A stretch of DNA of 64,000 nucleotides from Kerstersia similis (GCF_965139615.1 NZ_CBCSIQ010000004.1:157523-221522), one strand, 5' to 3'. Counted from the first letter of the stretch, positions 1 through 9,745 are shown. Made by a program: numbers and translations. Notes: generated by a model not told the origin, from the letters alone.

Positions 1-2
1 TG

Positions 3-3000
3 CTGTTGTCCGCGATTTTCCCTCCTGCTAAGACGCCGTCCACCATGGCCCGCGAGCAGGCGAGCCCGACATACACCATTGGCGCCCAGGGCAACATGGC
101 GCGCCTGATGGAGTCGATCCCGGTCCAGTACGGACGTTATCGCGCCTACCCTGACTTTGCGTCCCAGCCGTACACCGAGCTGGAGGGCAACCAGACCTAT
201 CTGTATCAGCTTTTCTGCCTGGGCCAGGGCGAGTATGACATCGAGGAAATTCGGATCGAAGATACGCCTATCGGCAACTTCGAGGAAGTCCAGTACGAGG
301 TCATCCAGCCTGGCGGGACGGTCACGCTGTTCCCTGACAATGTGGTGTCGTCGGAAACCGTCTCCAGCATTGAGCTCAAGGGGCCGAACGAGGATAACTA
401 CGCGGTTGTTGGGCCGTTTGTGGCCAACCCTGCTGGCACGCAGGCTAATCAGATTGCCATCGACATTGTTTTCCCTGCGGGGCTGTATTACGCCAATGAT
501 CGTGGCGGAATGGATAGGCGCAGCGTGTCCTGGTCGGTGGCTGCCGAGGAAATCGACGATCAAGGCAACGTGATCGGCGGGGAAATTTCGCTCGGCTCCG
601 AAACCTACGAAAACAACACGAACCAGGCGCAAATGATGACCTACCGGTATTCCGTGCCGGCAGGTCGCTACCGCGTGAAGGTCTGGCGAACGTCGAACAA
701 AGACACTGATAGCCGCTGCGCGAACCTGATTCAATGGGGGGGCATGCGCGCGTATCTTCCCGACCATCGTGAGTACGGGAACGTCACGCTGATCGCAATG
801 ATCATCCGTGCCACCAACAACCTGAATCAAAGCACAGCCCGGCGCGTGAACGTGATCGGAACGCGCAAACTGAAGACCTGGGATCCGATCAATGGCTGGT
901 CTGCTGGCACGGTTGCGACTAAAAATCCGGCGTGGGCTCTGGCTGATGCTTGCAAAAACCAGGAGTACGGTCGCGGGCTGCCGGATAGTCGCATCAATTT
1001 GGCTGGGCTGTATCGCTTGGCGCAAATCTGGGAGGCCCGTGGCGACTATTACAACGGTGTATTTGATACAGCTACCACCCTGTGGGATGCGCTGACCCGT
1101 ATCGCCCGCGTGGGCCGTGCCATGCCCATGTATTACGCCGGCGTCATTGACTTCATTCGCAATGAGCCGAAGACAGTCAAGACGCAGATGTTCACGCCTG
1201 CCAGCATCGTGAGCAACACGTTCAACATTGATTATGCGTTCCCCGAGCATGACAGCCCGGACCACGTCATCGTTGAGTTCACGAATGAAGAAACGTGGCA
1301 GCCTGACGAAGTGATTTGCGCGCTACCGGGTAGCGCCAGGTTGCGTCCGTATCGCCTGCAAATTCCCGGCATTACCAAGCACGAACACGCCTGGCGAGAA
1401 GGCATTGCCCTGGCTGCGCAGCACCGCGACCAGCGCCGGTTTGTGTCGTTCCAGACGGAAATGGCGGGGCTGATTCCGCGTTATAGCGATCTTGTCGAAA
1501 TCAGTCACGATGTGCCTGCTTGGGGCTTGACCGGTTACATTGAGGAATACGATCCCGAAACCAAAACGTTCGTCACATCCGAGCCCCTTCAATGGTGGGA
1601 AGGCCAGAATCACTATGTGAACCTGCGCCGCCGTGATGGTTCGCCTGATGGCCCGTACCGGGTCGTGAAGGGCAGCCATGGCCGGGAAATGCGCATTGCC
1701 GATACCGTCGATGGGCACGAGATTTTCGTGTCGGACGGCCAGGGAGAGGCATTCACGCATTACCAGTTCGGTCCAGGGGAGCGCCGTTCGCTGCTGGCTC
1801 AGGTAATGAGCGCGACGCCGGACGAGAATCAGCGCGTCAGCCTGGATTTCGTGAATTATGCCCCCTCGGTTCATTCCGCCGAAAATGGCGAGGCGCCGCC
1901 GCCGAACCCGGTTTCGCTGCTGCCGGCCAATCCGAACGCGCCCATTGTGGACAATGTGACGTTGTATGCGTCGCCGGTGATTGGACAGCAGGTAGTTTCG
2001 GCCACGCCGGCACGCGGTGCTGAGCGGTATGAGTTCCGGGCCAGCAATGATGATGGCGCGACCTGGGTGGACCTTGGCGCGCACCTGTCCTCGTCTATCA
2101 CGACCACGCTTCAGTCGGGGCAGTGGCGTGTCCAGGCGCGTGGCATTGGAACGCTGCAGGGGCCGTGGGCGACGTGGAATGGGATGGTTTCGGCAACGCT
2201 GACGCCTCCGCCGGAATTGCTCGCATTGCAGGCCACTAGCCAGATAATGGCAATCCAGCTGGATTGGACGCTACCGTCGGCGCCATGGATTCGGTCCGTC
2301 GAAATCTGGTATTCCTCGACCAATAATTTCCTCGATGCCAGGCTGCTGGGGGAGTTTCGTTCGTCGCAGCTTTCTCATACGCTGACGGGCTTGTCGCTCA
2401 GCGCCGAATTCTGGTTCTGGGCGCGCATTCGGGACGATGCTGACCAAGCAGGGCCATGGTATCCGTCGAGCGACGAGGCCGGTGTGCGTGGCGCGACGAG
2501 CGCTGACCCCGGGCCGATTTTGGAGGTTATTGGCGACCAAGTGCTGTCCTCGACATGGGGCCAGCAGATGACTGAGCGCGTCGAGGACATCGACTACCGC
2601 ATGCTGGACATACGCGCCGAAGTTGGCGCCACTGATGAGCTGATCGAGAAGACACGCAGCCAGGTCCGGGATCAGGGCCGTGTGCTGGATCACCAGTCTC
2701 GCGATCTGCAACAGCAGGCCGACCAGCTTGTTGAGAATATTCAGGCTATTGAGGCAGAGGCCCAGGCGCGGGAAACGGGGCTGCAGCAGCAGGCGGATGC
2801 ATTGGCGGCAGAGAGCCGTGATCGCATCCAGAAGCAGCAACAGCAAGCGGCTGACATTGCGGTGAATACTGCCGCGATTTCAGCTGAGATTGCCAACCGT
2901 GTCGATGCGGTGGACACGCTTCGGCAGGAGACGGACGGCCGCATTTCGGCGATGCAGGCCGAAATGTCGGAAATCCTGGGTACGGAGGATTATCAGCCTG

Positions 3001-6000
3001 GGCAGGCGTATTTGGCCGGCGCTTTGGTCAAATACCTGGGTAAGCTGTATCGCGCCCGGCAGGACATCCCGGCTGGCGTGGCGCCGCCCGATGCCCGCTG
3101 GGAGCTGATCGGCGACTACGAGAGCATGGGCGCCGCCGTCGCTGATCTATCGAGCCGTATGGTTTCTGTTGAAGTTTTGACGGAAACGCAAACGCTGCGG
3201 ATAGATTCTGTTGAGACGCGTACCGGGCAGAACACCAGCAAAATCGACGGCCTCCGCGAAACTGTGGACGGGCAATCTACGGTGTTGCAGGGCCTGCGTA
3301 CCGATGTGGATGGCAACACATCGGAAGTGCGTTCGTTGCAGCAGACAACGGGCAATATGGCCCTGGTACAGAACCAGCTGCGCACTGATGTTGATGGCGT
3401 GCGGTCGGATCTGTCGTCCGCGCAGCAGGTGCAAGACGGGCTGGTGCAGGATGTGTCAGCCCTGGGAGTGAAAGCAGGCGATCTGGAAGCTCGCGCTGAC
3501 GCGTTGACCGAAGTCGCGGCTGACCACGCTCTGGAGTTGATTCGCCTGCGTGCCAGCGAAGGCGATGCCGAGGGCATGTACACGCATTTTGCGCGTGCTG
3601 ATGCGAGGCAGGTGCAGCGGATGGAACGGCTGCAGTTGCAGGCTGACGGCCAGCAGTCGCAGATCGAGGACATTGCGACAGTTCAGGTGGGCCACGCCGA
3701 GCGCATTGGCACGGTCGAGACCCAGACAGCATCGGCCTTGTCTCGCGTTCAGATTGTCGAAACGGCGACGCAAACGCAAGCATCGCGGCTGGAAACCGTT
3801 GAGCAGCAAAGCGGCGACAATGCCAGCCGCGTGGCTCAGCTGCAGTCTGCGCAGGAAGGCCAGGCATCACTGCTTGCTGATCTCCGTACCGATGTTGACG
3901 GCAATACGAACACAGCGGCGCAGTTGCTGCAAACAACTGACGAGCTTGCAACCCAGCAGACCCTGCTTGCAACCCGAGTTGGTAATGCCGAGTCCGGGCT
4001 TCAGTCGGTGCAGCAGACAGCGGCCGGCACGGCGCAGGATCTGACGGTGCTGACTGTGCGAACGGAGGCGGCCGAGTCCGACATCACTGTGTTGCGCCAG
4101 GGGCAAGCCGACCAGGCCAGCAGCCTTGTTGCGCTGAAAACGCAGACGGACAACAACACGGCCACGGCAAGCCAGCTGTTGCAGACGACAGGCGAACTGT
4201 CGGCGGCACAGACGCTGCTCCGGAATGATGTGGACGGTGTGCAATCCGGCCTGTCTGCTGTCCAGACCGTGCAAGCGGGTCTGGTGCAGGATGTGTCGGC
4301 CCTGGGCGTAAAAACGGGCAACCTTGAAGCCCGAGCCGACGCGTTGACCGAAGTCGCGGCTGACCACGCTCTGGAGTTGATTCGCCTGCGTGCCAGCGAA
4401 GGCGATGCGGAAGGCATGTACACCGGCCTGATTCGTGCTGATGCCCGTCAGGTGCAGAGCATAGAGCGGTTGGATCTGCGCGTTGACGGCGTGGTATCCA
4501 GTTATGAGGAGGTGATAACACTTACAGAGGAACTGTCTGGGCGTCAGGAGACTCTGGCGTTTGAACTTAATGGTCTGTCCGGCCAGGTTCAGACGCTGGA
4601 CGTTGCGCAGCAGGGACTGGCGGGCCAGATCTCGACAGTCAGCGCTCGCACGGATGTCGCGCAGCAAACAGCAGACGGCGCACAGGCCACGGCCAATACT
4701 GCTGTTGCCGACGCTGCTGCAGCGCGCGCAGCAGCCGGCACTGCACAGTCAGCTGCCGATCGGGCCGCGCAGGATGCTGCTGCGGCGGCGGGCCTTGCTG
4801 GCGGAAAATCGGATGTACTGATCCAGTCGGCCACGCCGGCCGCGTCGTATCGAAACAGCAAAACGCTGTGGATCGACACGACGGGCAATGTCAATACGCC
4901 TAAGCGGTGGAGCGGCAGCGCCTGGGTGGCTGTTACGGATAAAGCGGCGACCGATGCTGCTGCAGCGGCAGTTGCAGCTCAGCAGAGGGCTGATGCAGCG
5001 CAGGCGGCAGCAGACCAGGCAAACGCAGCGGCAGCGCAAAATGCGGCAGATATCGTCGCGGAACGAACGGCACGCACGACCGCGGAGTCTGCTCAGGCGC
5101 AGACAAATCAGCAGCTGACGGCGAGTTTCCAGCAAGCCAAAACTGCTGCTGCGCAGGCTGACGCCCGAGTAGCAGAGGAAGAACTGGCTCGCGCAAGCGC
5201 TGATGCTGCGCTCGCACAGCGTTCAACTGCGCTGGAGGCGAAAACCGAAGCCCAGGGTACGCAGATTCAAACGCTTGACCAGGCGACGCAGGAGCAGGCG
5301 CTGCGGCAGCTGGAAATGCGAGCGATGGCTGGTGATAGCGAGGGCTGGATGCTCACGCAGCAACGCCTGACGGCGCGCACTGCACGCACCGTGGAGCAGC
5401 AGGCGGTGCGGATGGAAGGACTGTCAGCCGGCATTGAGGATGTGCGAGAAACGGTTGTGGAGGAAACCGGAGCACTGGCTCAGCAGATAAATACTGTTTC
5501 AGCCACGGCCACGGCTGCCGGTACTGCTGCGGCTGGCGCCCAGGCTGATGCCGATGCGGCGCAAGCGACGGCTGATCTTGCTGTAGCGAATGCAGCTGCG
5601 GCACAGTCTGCTGCTGCTACTGCAGATCAAAAGGCAGCCGCTGCAGCTGGCATTGCCGATGGCAAGGCTGTGGTTCTCTATCAGACTGCCACGCCAGCAG
5701 CGTCATATCGAAACGACAAGACGCTGTGGATCGACATTACGGGCAACGCCAATACGCCAAAACGGTGGAATGGTAGCGCCTGGGCCGCCGTGACTGATAA
5801 AGCGGCGACAGACGCAGCTTCGGCAGCTGCTGCTGCGCGTGCGGATGCGGCAGCTGCACAAGCAACGGCGAACGAAGCTGTTGCATCGGCAGCGACGAAT
5901 GCCGCAGCAATTCAGCTTTTGCAAACGACAACGGCCAATCAGTTTCAGGCCCAAGCACAGCAGCTTGAGACCCTGCAGGCTTCTGTAGAGAATGCGTCCG

Positions 6001-6461
6001 CAACCGTTCAAGAGACAAGCACTGCGCTGGCTACGCTCGATGGTCGCATCGAGGCGTGGCGAAACGTCAAAGTGCAGACGAACGTCAATGGGGTGGATTA
6101 CATCGCGGGCACGAGCCTGGGCATTGATGGCGAGGGGAACTCGTCATTCAATGTACTAGCGGGATCAATGAATCTGCTGACAAGCGTGAACGGAACCCTG
6201 GTGCCGGTTTTCTCGGTCTCTGCTGACGGCGCAGTGATGAACACGGCGCTGATCGGCAATGCAAGCATCGGTAGTGCGAAATTAGCAGACTGGATGGAGT
6301 CCGATGCAAGCGTTGGCGGACAGCCAATCATGCGTCAAAACTGGAGAACTGGAAAATTGGAAATACGAGCTGCAGATGGCAGTGCCACATCCACTTTCAC
6401 CGGATCGGAGTGGGTTATTCAGGCCGCCAACGGCGTCAGAGTGGTTGAAATAGGACTCTAA
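3..6461 (+). CDS. Phage tail tip / host specificity protein J (5' truncated by window)
   Basis: Central tail tip protein of a siphovirus-type tail, which contacts the host receptor. The frame is open to the window edge, so the true start lies upstream; at least 2151 residues are present. Residues about 1-640 resemble the gpJ core, with a conserved tip block near residues 300-430. About 665-850 look like fibronectin-type modules. Near 995-1045 is a small Y/W-rich module resembling carbohydrate-binding ChtBD-like repeats (GQAYLAGALVKYLGKLYRA). From about 870 to 2000 the chain is Ala/Gln-rich coiled coil with internal repeats. The last 110 residues (VNGVDYIAGTSLGIDGEG, SADGAVMNTALIGNASI) match the DUF1983-type C-terminus of J proteins. 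The stop abuts the ATG of the next gene. Assignment is firm; receptor unknown. Confidence 0.9.
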   Translation: MLSAIFPPAKTPSTMAREQASPTYTIGAQGNMARLMESIPVQYGRYRAYPDFASQPYTELEGNQTYLYQLFCLGQGEYDIEEIRIEDTPIGNFEEVQYEVIQPGGTVTLFPDNVVSSETVSSIELKGPNEDNYAVVGPFVANPAGTQANQIAIDIVFPAGLYYANDRGGMDRRSVSWSVAAEEIDDQGNVIGGEISLGSETYENNTNQAQMMTYRYSVPAGRYRVKVWRTSNKDTDSRCANLIQWGGMRAYLPDHREYGNVTLIAMIIRATNNLNQSTARRVNVIGTRKLKTWDPINGWSAGTVATKNPAWALADACKNQEYGRGLPDSRINLAGLYRLAQIWEARGDYYNGVFDTATTLWDALTRIARVGRAMPMYYAGVIDFIRNEPKTVKTQMFTPASIVSNTFNIDYAFPEHDSPDHVIVEFTNEETWQPDEVICALPGSARLRPYRLQIPGITKHEHAWREGIALAAQHRDQRRFVSFQTEMAGLIPRYSDLVEISHDVPAWGLTGYIEEYDPETKTFVTSEPLQWWEGQNHYVNLRRRDGSPDGPYRVVKGSHGREMRIADTVDGHEIFVSDGQGEAFTHYQFGPGERRSLLAQVMSATPDENQRVSLDFVNYAPSVHSAENGEAPPPNPVSLLPANPNAPIVDNVTLYASPVIGQQVVSATPARGAERYEFRASNDDGATWVDLGAHLSSSITTTLQSGQWRVQARGIGTLQGPWATWNGMVSATLTPPPELLALQATSQIMAIQLDWTLPSAPWIRSVEIWYSSTNNFLDARLLGEFRSSQLSHTLTGLSLSAEFWFWARIRDDADQAGPWYPSSDEAGVRGATSADPGPILEVIGDQVLSSTWGQQMTERVEDIDYRMLDIRAEVGATDELIEKTRSQVRDQGRVLDHQSRDLQQQADQLVENIQAIEAEAQARETGLQQQADALAAESRDRIQKQQQQAADIAVNTAAISAEIANRVDAVDTLRQETDGRISAMQAEMSEILGTEDYQPGQAYLAGALVKYLGKLYRARQDIPAGVAPPDARWELIGDYESMGAAVADLSSRMVSVEVLTETQTLRIDSVETRTGQNTSKIDGLRETVDGQSTVLQGLRTDVDGNTSEVRSLQQTTGNMALVQNQLRTDVDGVRSDLSSAQQVQDGLVQDVSALGVKAGDLEARADALTEVAADHALELIRLRASEGDAEGMYTHFARADARQVQRMERLQLQADGQQSQIEDIATVQVGHAERIGTVETQTASALSRVQIVETATQTQASRLETVEQQSGDNASRVAQLQSAQEGQASLLADLRTDVDGNTNTAAQLLQTTDELATQQTLLATRVGNAESGLQSVQQTAAGTAQDLTVLTVRTEAAESDITVLRQGQADQASSLVALKTQTDNNTATASQLLQTTGELSAAQTLLRNDVDGVQSGLSAVQTVQAGLVQDVSALGVKTGNLEARADALTEVAADHALELIRLRASEGDAEGMYTGLIRADARQVQSIERLDLRVDGVVSSYEEVITLTEELSGRQETLAFELNGLSGQVQTLDVAQQGLAGQISTVSARTDVAQQTADGAQATANTAVADAAAARAAAGTAQSAADRAAQDAAAAAGLAGGKSDVLIQSATPAASYRNSKTLWIDTTGNVNTPKRWSGSAWVAVTDKAATDAAAAAVAAQQRADAAQAAADQANAAAAQNAADIVAERTARTTAESAQAQTNQQLTASFQQAKTAAAQADARVAEEELARASADAALAQRSTALEAKTEAQGTQIQTLDQATQEQALRQLEMRAMAGDSEGWMLTQQRLTARTARTVEQQAVRMEGLSAGIEDVRETVVEETGALAQQINTVSATATAAGTAAAGAQADADAAQATADLAVANAAAAQSAAATADQKAAAAAGIADGKAVVLYQTATPAASYRNDKTLWIDITGNANTPKRWNGSAWAAVTDKAATDAASAAAAARADAAAAQATANEAVASAATNAAAIQLLQTTTANQFQAQAQQLETLQASVENASATVQETSTALATLDGRIEAWRNVKVQTNVNGVDYIAGTSLGIDGEGNSSFNVLAGSMNLLTSVNGTLVPVFSVSADGAVMNTALIGNASIGSAKLADWMESDASVGGQPIMRQNWRTGKLEIRAADGSATSTFTGSEWVIQAANGVRVVEIGL
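3498..3568 (+). repeat. Direct repeat copy 1 inside tail tip gene
   Basis: These 71 bases are identical to 4338-4408, exactly 840 bases downstream and in the same frame. The encoded repeat covers ADALTEVAADHALELIRLR and continues into ASEGDAEG. Similarity extends outward at protein level (LVQDVSALGVK before, RADARQVQ after), and a diverged third copy (LEMRAMAGDSEGWM) is encoded near 5310-5350. Confidence 0.9.
4338..4408 (+). repeat. Direct repeat copy 2 inside tail tip gene
   Basis: Identical to 3498-3568. A second repeat family with the sequence ATPAASYRN.KTLWID.TGN is encoded at about 4805-4965 and 5665-5825, followed each time by KAATDAA-rich coiled coil. The fibre part therefore appears built from duplicated units. 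Confidence 0.9.
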
Positions 6462-6755
6462 ATGCCAAAGTTCATTATCCGAAACCAGGATGGCACGATT
6501 AAGTACGACTTGTCTCGCTCGATGCCCAAGCGGCTGGGGCAGGTACTTATGAACAAAGACGGGGGGAGCGTGACGATCTCTGCTGCGCCGGAAGACGGTG
6601 AGCCTTGGTTTTATATCTACGGGGCTGTTGGGGGCTTCATGATCTCGTTTTCTGGGGCTGAACTGAATGGGAACGTGATTTCTTGGGGACCGATAAAGCA
6701 CTTGAATGGGCAATATATAACCGGTGATTTCTATCTGATATATGGGATTTTTTGA
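6462..6755 (+). CDS. Small phage tail-associated protein, unknown
   Basis: A 97-residue protein whose ATG follows the stop of the J gene directly, which suggests translational coupling. I do not recognise a family. It begins MPKFIIRNQDGTIKYDLSRS and is rich in Gly, Ile and aromatic residues with no signal peptide or membrane segment, compatible with a small beta-rich tail accessory protein. Its TGA overlaps the ATG of the next gene by one base. Position in the tail cluster is the only functional clue. Confidence 0.7.
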   Translation: MPKFIIRNQDGTIKYDLSRSMPKRLGQVLMNKDGGSVTISAAPEDGEPWFYIYGAVGGFMISFSGAELNGNVISWGPIKHLNGQYITGDFYLIYGIF

Positions 6756-7456
6756 TGGCGAGGATACGGGTTAGGAGGCCTTCCGGTGGAAGCATCCTCG
6801 TTGACGATACGTACCAGAATATGGTTGTTAGGCAGAGAGGAAGTGTCCATATCCCCCAATATGCATTTCATGAATTTGAGATCCCCATGGGGGATATGGG
6901 GTTTCCTGTTGTCGCAACCCGCTGTACGTCGGGCTTGGCATGCGTTGACGGTGTTTCAGTCACCGCCCAAGGAACATTGAAGGTCAGGCTGGTTGGGGAT
7001 TACGCAAACAATGGCGTCGATGTTGACTTCTTCGTTTTCGGTGATCCCCAGCCGACCACGGACGGAACTGGACATGTCATCTTGCGTCGTGCATCCGATG
7101 GGATTGTCACATTCGATAGCGGAAGGGATTATCTGCGCATCCTGTCTCATCACGAAGTCCCTTATGGATTTACTGGAATGTTGCAGGCCCCAATTGATCG
7201 CAGTGCCGGTGTCGTAGTGTTGAGCCCGGCCCGATCGGACGGCTATCGGTACACCCCAACGTCCGGAAATGGCGGTGTTCTGGATCAGGCCTGGGGGGTT
7301 CAGAGCTACCAGACTGTTCCAGGCGGAATTCGTGTCGGGGAGACATCTTGGTTGGATTCGTTCCCTTGGTGGGGGGCGTGGCCGGGAATGCCGCCGGAGC
7401 AAGGTCAGGTCGTGGGCCCGAGCAAGATATGGATCGTTGACCTGTCTGGATACTAG
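6755..7456 (+). CDS. Phage tail-associated protein, unknown
   Basis: 233 residues. The ATG at 6755 overlaps the previous stop (TGATG); an in-frame TTG one codon earlier is less likely. The protein starts MARIRVRRPSGGSILVDDTY and is beta-rich with many Gly, Val and Asp residues and a C-terminal tryptophan cluster (SWLDSFPWWGAWPGMPP). No known family is recognised. A T-tracted hairpin follows at 7478, so this appears to be the last gene of the J transcription unit. Probably a structural or adsorption accessory protein by context only. Confidence 0.7.
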   Translation: MARIRVRRPSGGSILVDDTYQNMVVRQRGSVHIPQYAFHEFEIPMGDMGFPVVATRCTSGLACVDGVSVTAQGTLKVRLVGDYANNGVDVDFFVFGDPQPTTDGTGHVILRRASDGIVTFDSGRDYLRILSHHEVPYGFTGMLQAPIDRSAGVVVLSPARSDGYRYTPTSGNGGVLDQAWGVQSYQTVPGGIRVGETSWLDSFPWWGAWPGMPPEQGQVVGPSKIWIVDLSGY

Positions 7457-7477
7457 TGCCCGCTCATAGTCATTTCT

Positions 7478-7504
7478 GCCTCGGCATTTTGTCGAGGCTT
7501 TTTT
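7478..7504 (+). terminator. Intrinsic terminator
   Basis: Stem GCCTCG (7478-7483) pairs with CGAGGC (7493-7498) and is followed by six T. A near copy of this hairpin recurs at 11109-11136, bracketing the tail-fibre cassette. Confidence 0.75.
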
Positions 7505-7705
7505 ATGGAAAACGATATGGAAAAAATTCAGCAGGCTATCGTGGCAAATATCGGCAACCGACTGACGCAGCAGCTGGCCAACGGCCTCTTTCACGACATA
7601 GTGGGGGCTGTTTCCGAAATCGAGCGCGGCTACAAAGAGCAGATAGCCGCGTTGCAGACCAAGCTGGCAGCTCAGGACGGCGCGGGAGTGGTCAATGGCG
7701 ACTGA
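7505..7705 (+). CDS. Small coiled-coil phage protein
   Basis: 66 residues if translation starts at 7505; a second ATG at 7517 (MEKIQQAIV) has a GGAAAA upstream and may be the real start. The sequence is an amphipathic helix rich in Gln, Ala and Glu (AVSEIERGYKEQIAALQTKL), consistent with a short coiled coil. It overlaps the next gene by 11 bases, so both are likely co-expressed. No family recognised. Confidence 0.6.
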   Translation: MENDMEKIQQAIVANIGNRLTQQLANGLFHDIVGAVSEIERGYKEQIAALQTKLAAQDGAGVVNGD

Positions 7706-8309
7706 TATCCCGTACAGGGTCACAACGTCGGGCGGCGACTGGACGGTAGTGGCGTCTGGTGTGGCCTCGGCAACGGTGGTGCTGTTCAATCTGGCGGCAA
7801 CCAATGCGGCGGCAGCCGGCGCCACCATCGGGCTGCGTCTGCGTAAATCAGCGGGCACGGCATTGATCGTGCCAGCTGATTTGCTGCCCGCAGACGCGGG
7901 CGACAACGCAACCCGGCTTCGCATACCGTTGCTGCCGCTTGAGCCGGGGGACGTTCTTGAAGCGTACTCCGATCAGTCAGTCACATGGGCTGGCCTGGGG
8001 CAGCAGTTGGCTACGTTGAAGCCGTATAGCCGCGTAGCCAGCGTATCGGGCGACACATGGACGACTGTCACGAACCTAGCAGGTTCTGTCGGTGCGCTCT
8101 GGATCGCAAATACGGCGATGGGCTCTGCTTTTGTGTCGGCCAGGATTGTTGCCGGCAGCACGCTGATACGAACGCTGTTCGATGGGGAGGAAGCCGAGGA
8201 GGGGGCCAGCATGCGCATGCTGTCGCCCGATGCGCTGGCGGCCGGGCAATCGCTGCAGGTGAAATCAGTGGGCGGTATTGATGTGATTGCAACGGGGGTG
8301 CGAGTATGA
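7695..8309 (+). CDS. Phage protein with two tandem beta domains
   Basis: 204 residues, starting inside the previous gene and ending in an ATGA overlap with the tail-fibre-like gene at 8306. Two halves of about 90 residues look related: SGGDWTVVASG near residue 12 and SGDTWTTVTN near residue 118, each followed by a hydrophobic strand pattern and a late LxxGxxL turn (LEPGDVLEA, LAAGQSLQV). This suggests an internal duplication of a small beta domain. Such proteins commonly sit at tail-fibre junctions, but the function here is inferred from position alone. Confidence 0.7.
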   Translation: MATDIPYRVTTSGGDWTVVASGVASATVVLFNLAATNAAAAGATIGLRLRKSAGTALIVPADLLPADAGDNATRLRIPLLPLEPGDVLEAYSDQSVTWAGLGQQLATLKPYSRVASVSGDTWTTVTNLAGSVGALWIANTAMGSAFVSARIVAGSTLIRTLFDGEEAEEGASMRMLSPDALAAGQSLQVKSVGGIDVIATGVRV

Positions 8310-9595
8310 GCGTGTTGGGACCGATTTCGACGATGCAGGCGGCCCGGCCTGCAACTTATCTTGATCTTGATTTCAGTAACGGCGATACGCCGGGGAATCT
8401 TGTTTATTCCCGAGCATCGGGCCATGGCGTCTGGGACAAGGATGGCAAGTACTCTGTCGTCGGGCCGAATGTTCCGCCGATCACATGGGTGCCGGAGCTC
8501 AACAGTTACGCATTGGCACTTGAGCCAGGCGATCGGCTCAGAAATGTCCTCAATCCCAATGATTCTGGATGGCTTCGGCGAACGTTGGGGTACGACATAG
8601 CCCCGGCGACAGATATTCCAGCGATTCAGGAAAGTGCTGTTTTTGTTGATGCCCCAGACGGATCTATGACTGCTCTGCGGGTAAATGGGAAACGGACGGC
8701 TGGACAGGGGCCGGTTATCTCTTTCCAAACATCGACAACCTACGCCCGTGCGAAGTTTTTTATTCGGAAAGGACTTGGGCTGGGGGAGAGAGTGGTTCCT
8801 ATTTTTTTCAGGAACAGTACTACTGCTACGAATTTTCCGATTGTCACGCTTGATCTGGGTTCCGGTGAACTTGGGACCATTCCTGACACTAGCAATCAAT
8901 ATTTTAGAGTCACTCGTCGGTGCCGAGATTGGCTCGAAGTGGATGCTGTGAGGGGTGGCTTTAGTCCCGGAGATGTAGTCGCTTTCTATATACACGGATC
9001 AAGTGCTAGGGATATCCGTGCTGATTATTGGCGCTTAAATTTATCAAGCAATCCGGTTATTTCGTCGTTCATCCAGCCGGGAATTTCGTACACAGAACGT
9101 GCTGCCTATAGTGGCATTACTCCAATCGTAATGCCCACGGAAGCCGGCGCTCAGTTCGACTGGTTTGTTGAGGGTGTGATTGATGCACATCCATGGGCAA
9201 TTCCAAATGGTGTAATTCCGTGGGGAATCAGGAATGTAGGCGGAGGAAATCGGGTGGATGTAATTTGGTCAACTTCAGCTAGCCATTCCATTCGTCATGC
9301 TGATGCTCAGGGCTTATCTCGAACCTTCGTTTCTGCGAACGATGTGGCCTTGTCGAAAGGAGGGCGGAGATTTGTCAGATGCACGGCGAGGAGTGCAAAT
9401 AATCGAGCTTACGGCTCGCCGAGTGGAGCAAATGTTCTGTCTCTTGAGACTTACGCCGACATGGCGAACGCGCCGGCATTGGCAGGGCATGCTATCGGGG
9501 CTTATGGAAAGGAAAACGGTGCTGCATATTTGAAGCGATCCGCGATTTTTCCGGCTGGGACATTGGACGATTTGAAAACAGCGAGTATGCGATGA
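8306..9595 (+). CDS. Tail-fibre-like protein, paralogue A
   Basis: 429 residues, coupled to the gene before it by ATGA. The N-terminal 75 residues (MSVLGPIST, YLDLDFS.GD, LVYSR, GVW.KDG.YSVV) are closely matched by the gene at 9746, and similarity continues to the end (AQFDWFVEGVIDAHPW.IPNGV, AAYLKRSAIFPAG). The conserved head is probably the attachment part and the diverged middle a receptor-contact or lectin-like part. No named family is recognised. A strong terminator follows the stop. Confidence 0.75.
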   Translation: MSVLGPISTMQAARPATYLDLDFSNGDTPGNLVYSRASGHGVWDKDGKYSVVGPNVPPITWVPELNSYALALEPGDRLRNVLNPNDSGWLRRTLGYDIAPATDIPAIQESAVFVDAPDGSMTALRVNGKRTAGQGPVISFQTSTTYARAKFFIRKGLGLGERVVPIFFRNSTTATNFPIVTLDLGSGELGTIPDTSNQYFRVTRRCRDWLEVDAVRGGFSPGDVVAFYIHGSSARDIRADYWRLNLSSNPVISSFIQPGISYTERAAYSGITPIVMPTEAGAQFDWFVEGVIDAHPWAIPNGVIPWGIRNVGGGNRVDVIWSTSASHSIRHADAQGLSRTFVSANDVALSKGGRRFVRCTARSANNRAYGSPSGANVLSLETYADMANAPALAGHAIGAYGKENGAAYLKRSAIFPAGTLDDLKTASMR

Positions 9596-9619
9596 TTTCC
9601 TGCTATCTCCTGATAATTC

Positions 9620-9645
9620 ACCCGCTTTGGCGGGTTCTTTTTTTT
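9620..9645 (+). terminator. Intrinsic terminator after paralogue A
   Basis: Stem CCCGC (9621-9625) pairs with GCGGG (9630-9634) around a TTTG loop and is followed by TTCTTTTTTTT. The same hairpin, with two loop changes, follows paralogue B at 11081. Confidence 0.85.
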
Positions 9646-9692
9646 GGAGTAAGAGTGAAAAAATTTCTTCAATTTTCATATAGTGAAAAGAA

Positions 9693-9702
9693 GGGGGGGG
9701 GG
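9693..9702 (+). repeat. Ten-G homopolymer upstream of paralogue B
   Basis: A run of ten consecutive G lies between the terminator after paralogue A and the start of paralogue B (43 bases before its ATG). Runs of this length are prone to slipped-strand length change. Sequencing error in the run cannot be excluded. Confidence 0.9.
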
Positions 9703-9745
9703 TAACACCTGCTAAACCGCCCGTCAAGAGCTTCAGGGGGGCTGT

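Noticed and set aside
4680..5900. Ala-rich repeated DNA in the J gene as a possible CRISPR-like array
   Set aside because: Repeats are coding, not regularly spaced and not palindromic; they encode coiled-coil fibre units. No CRISPR array is seen in the window.
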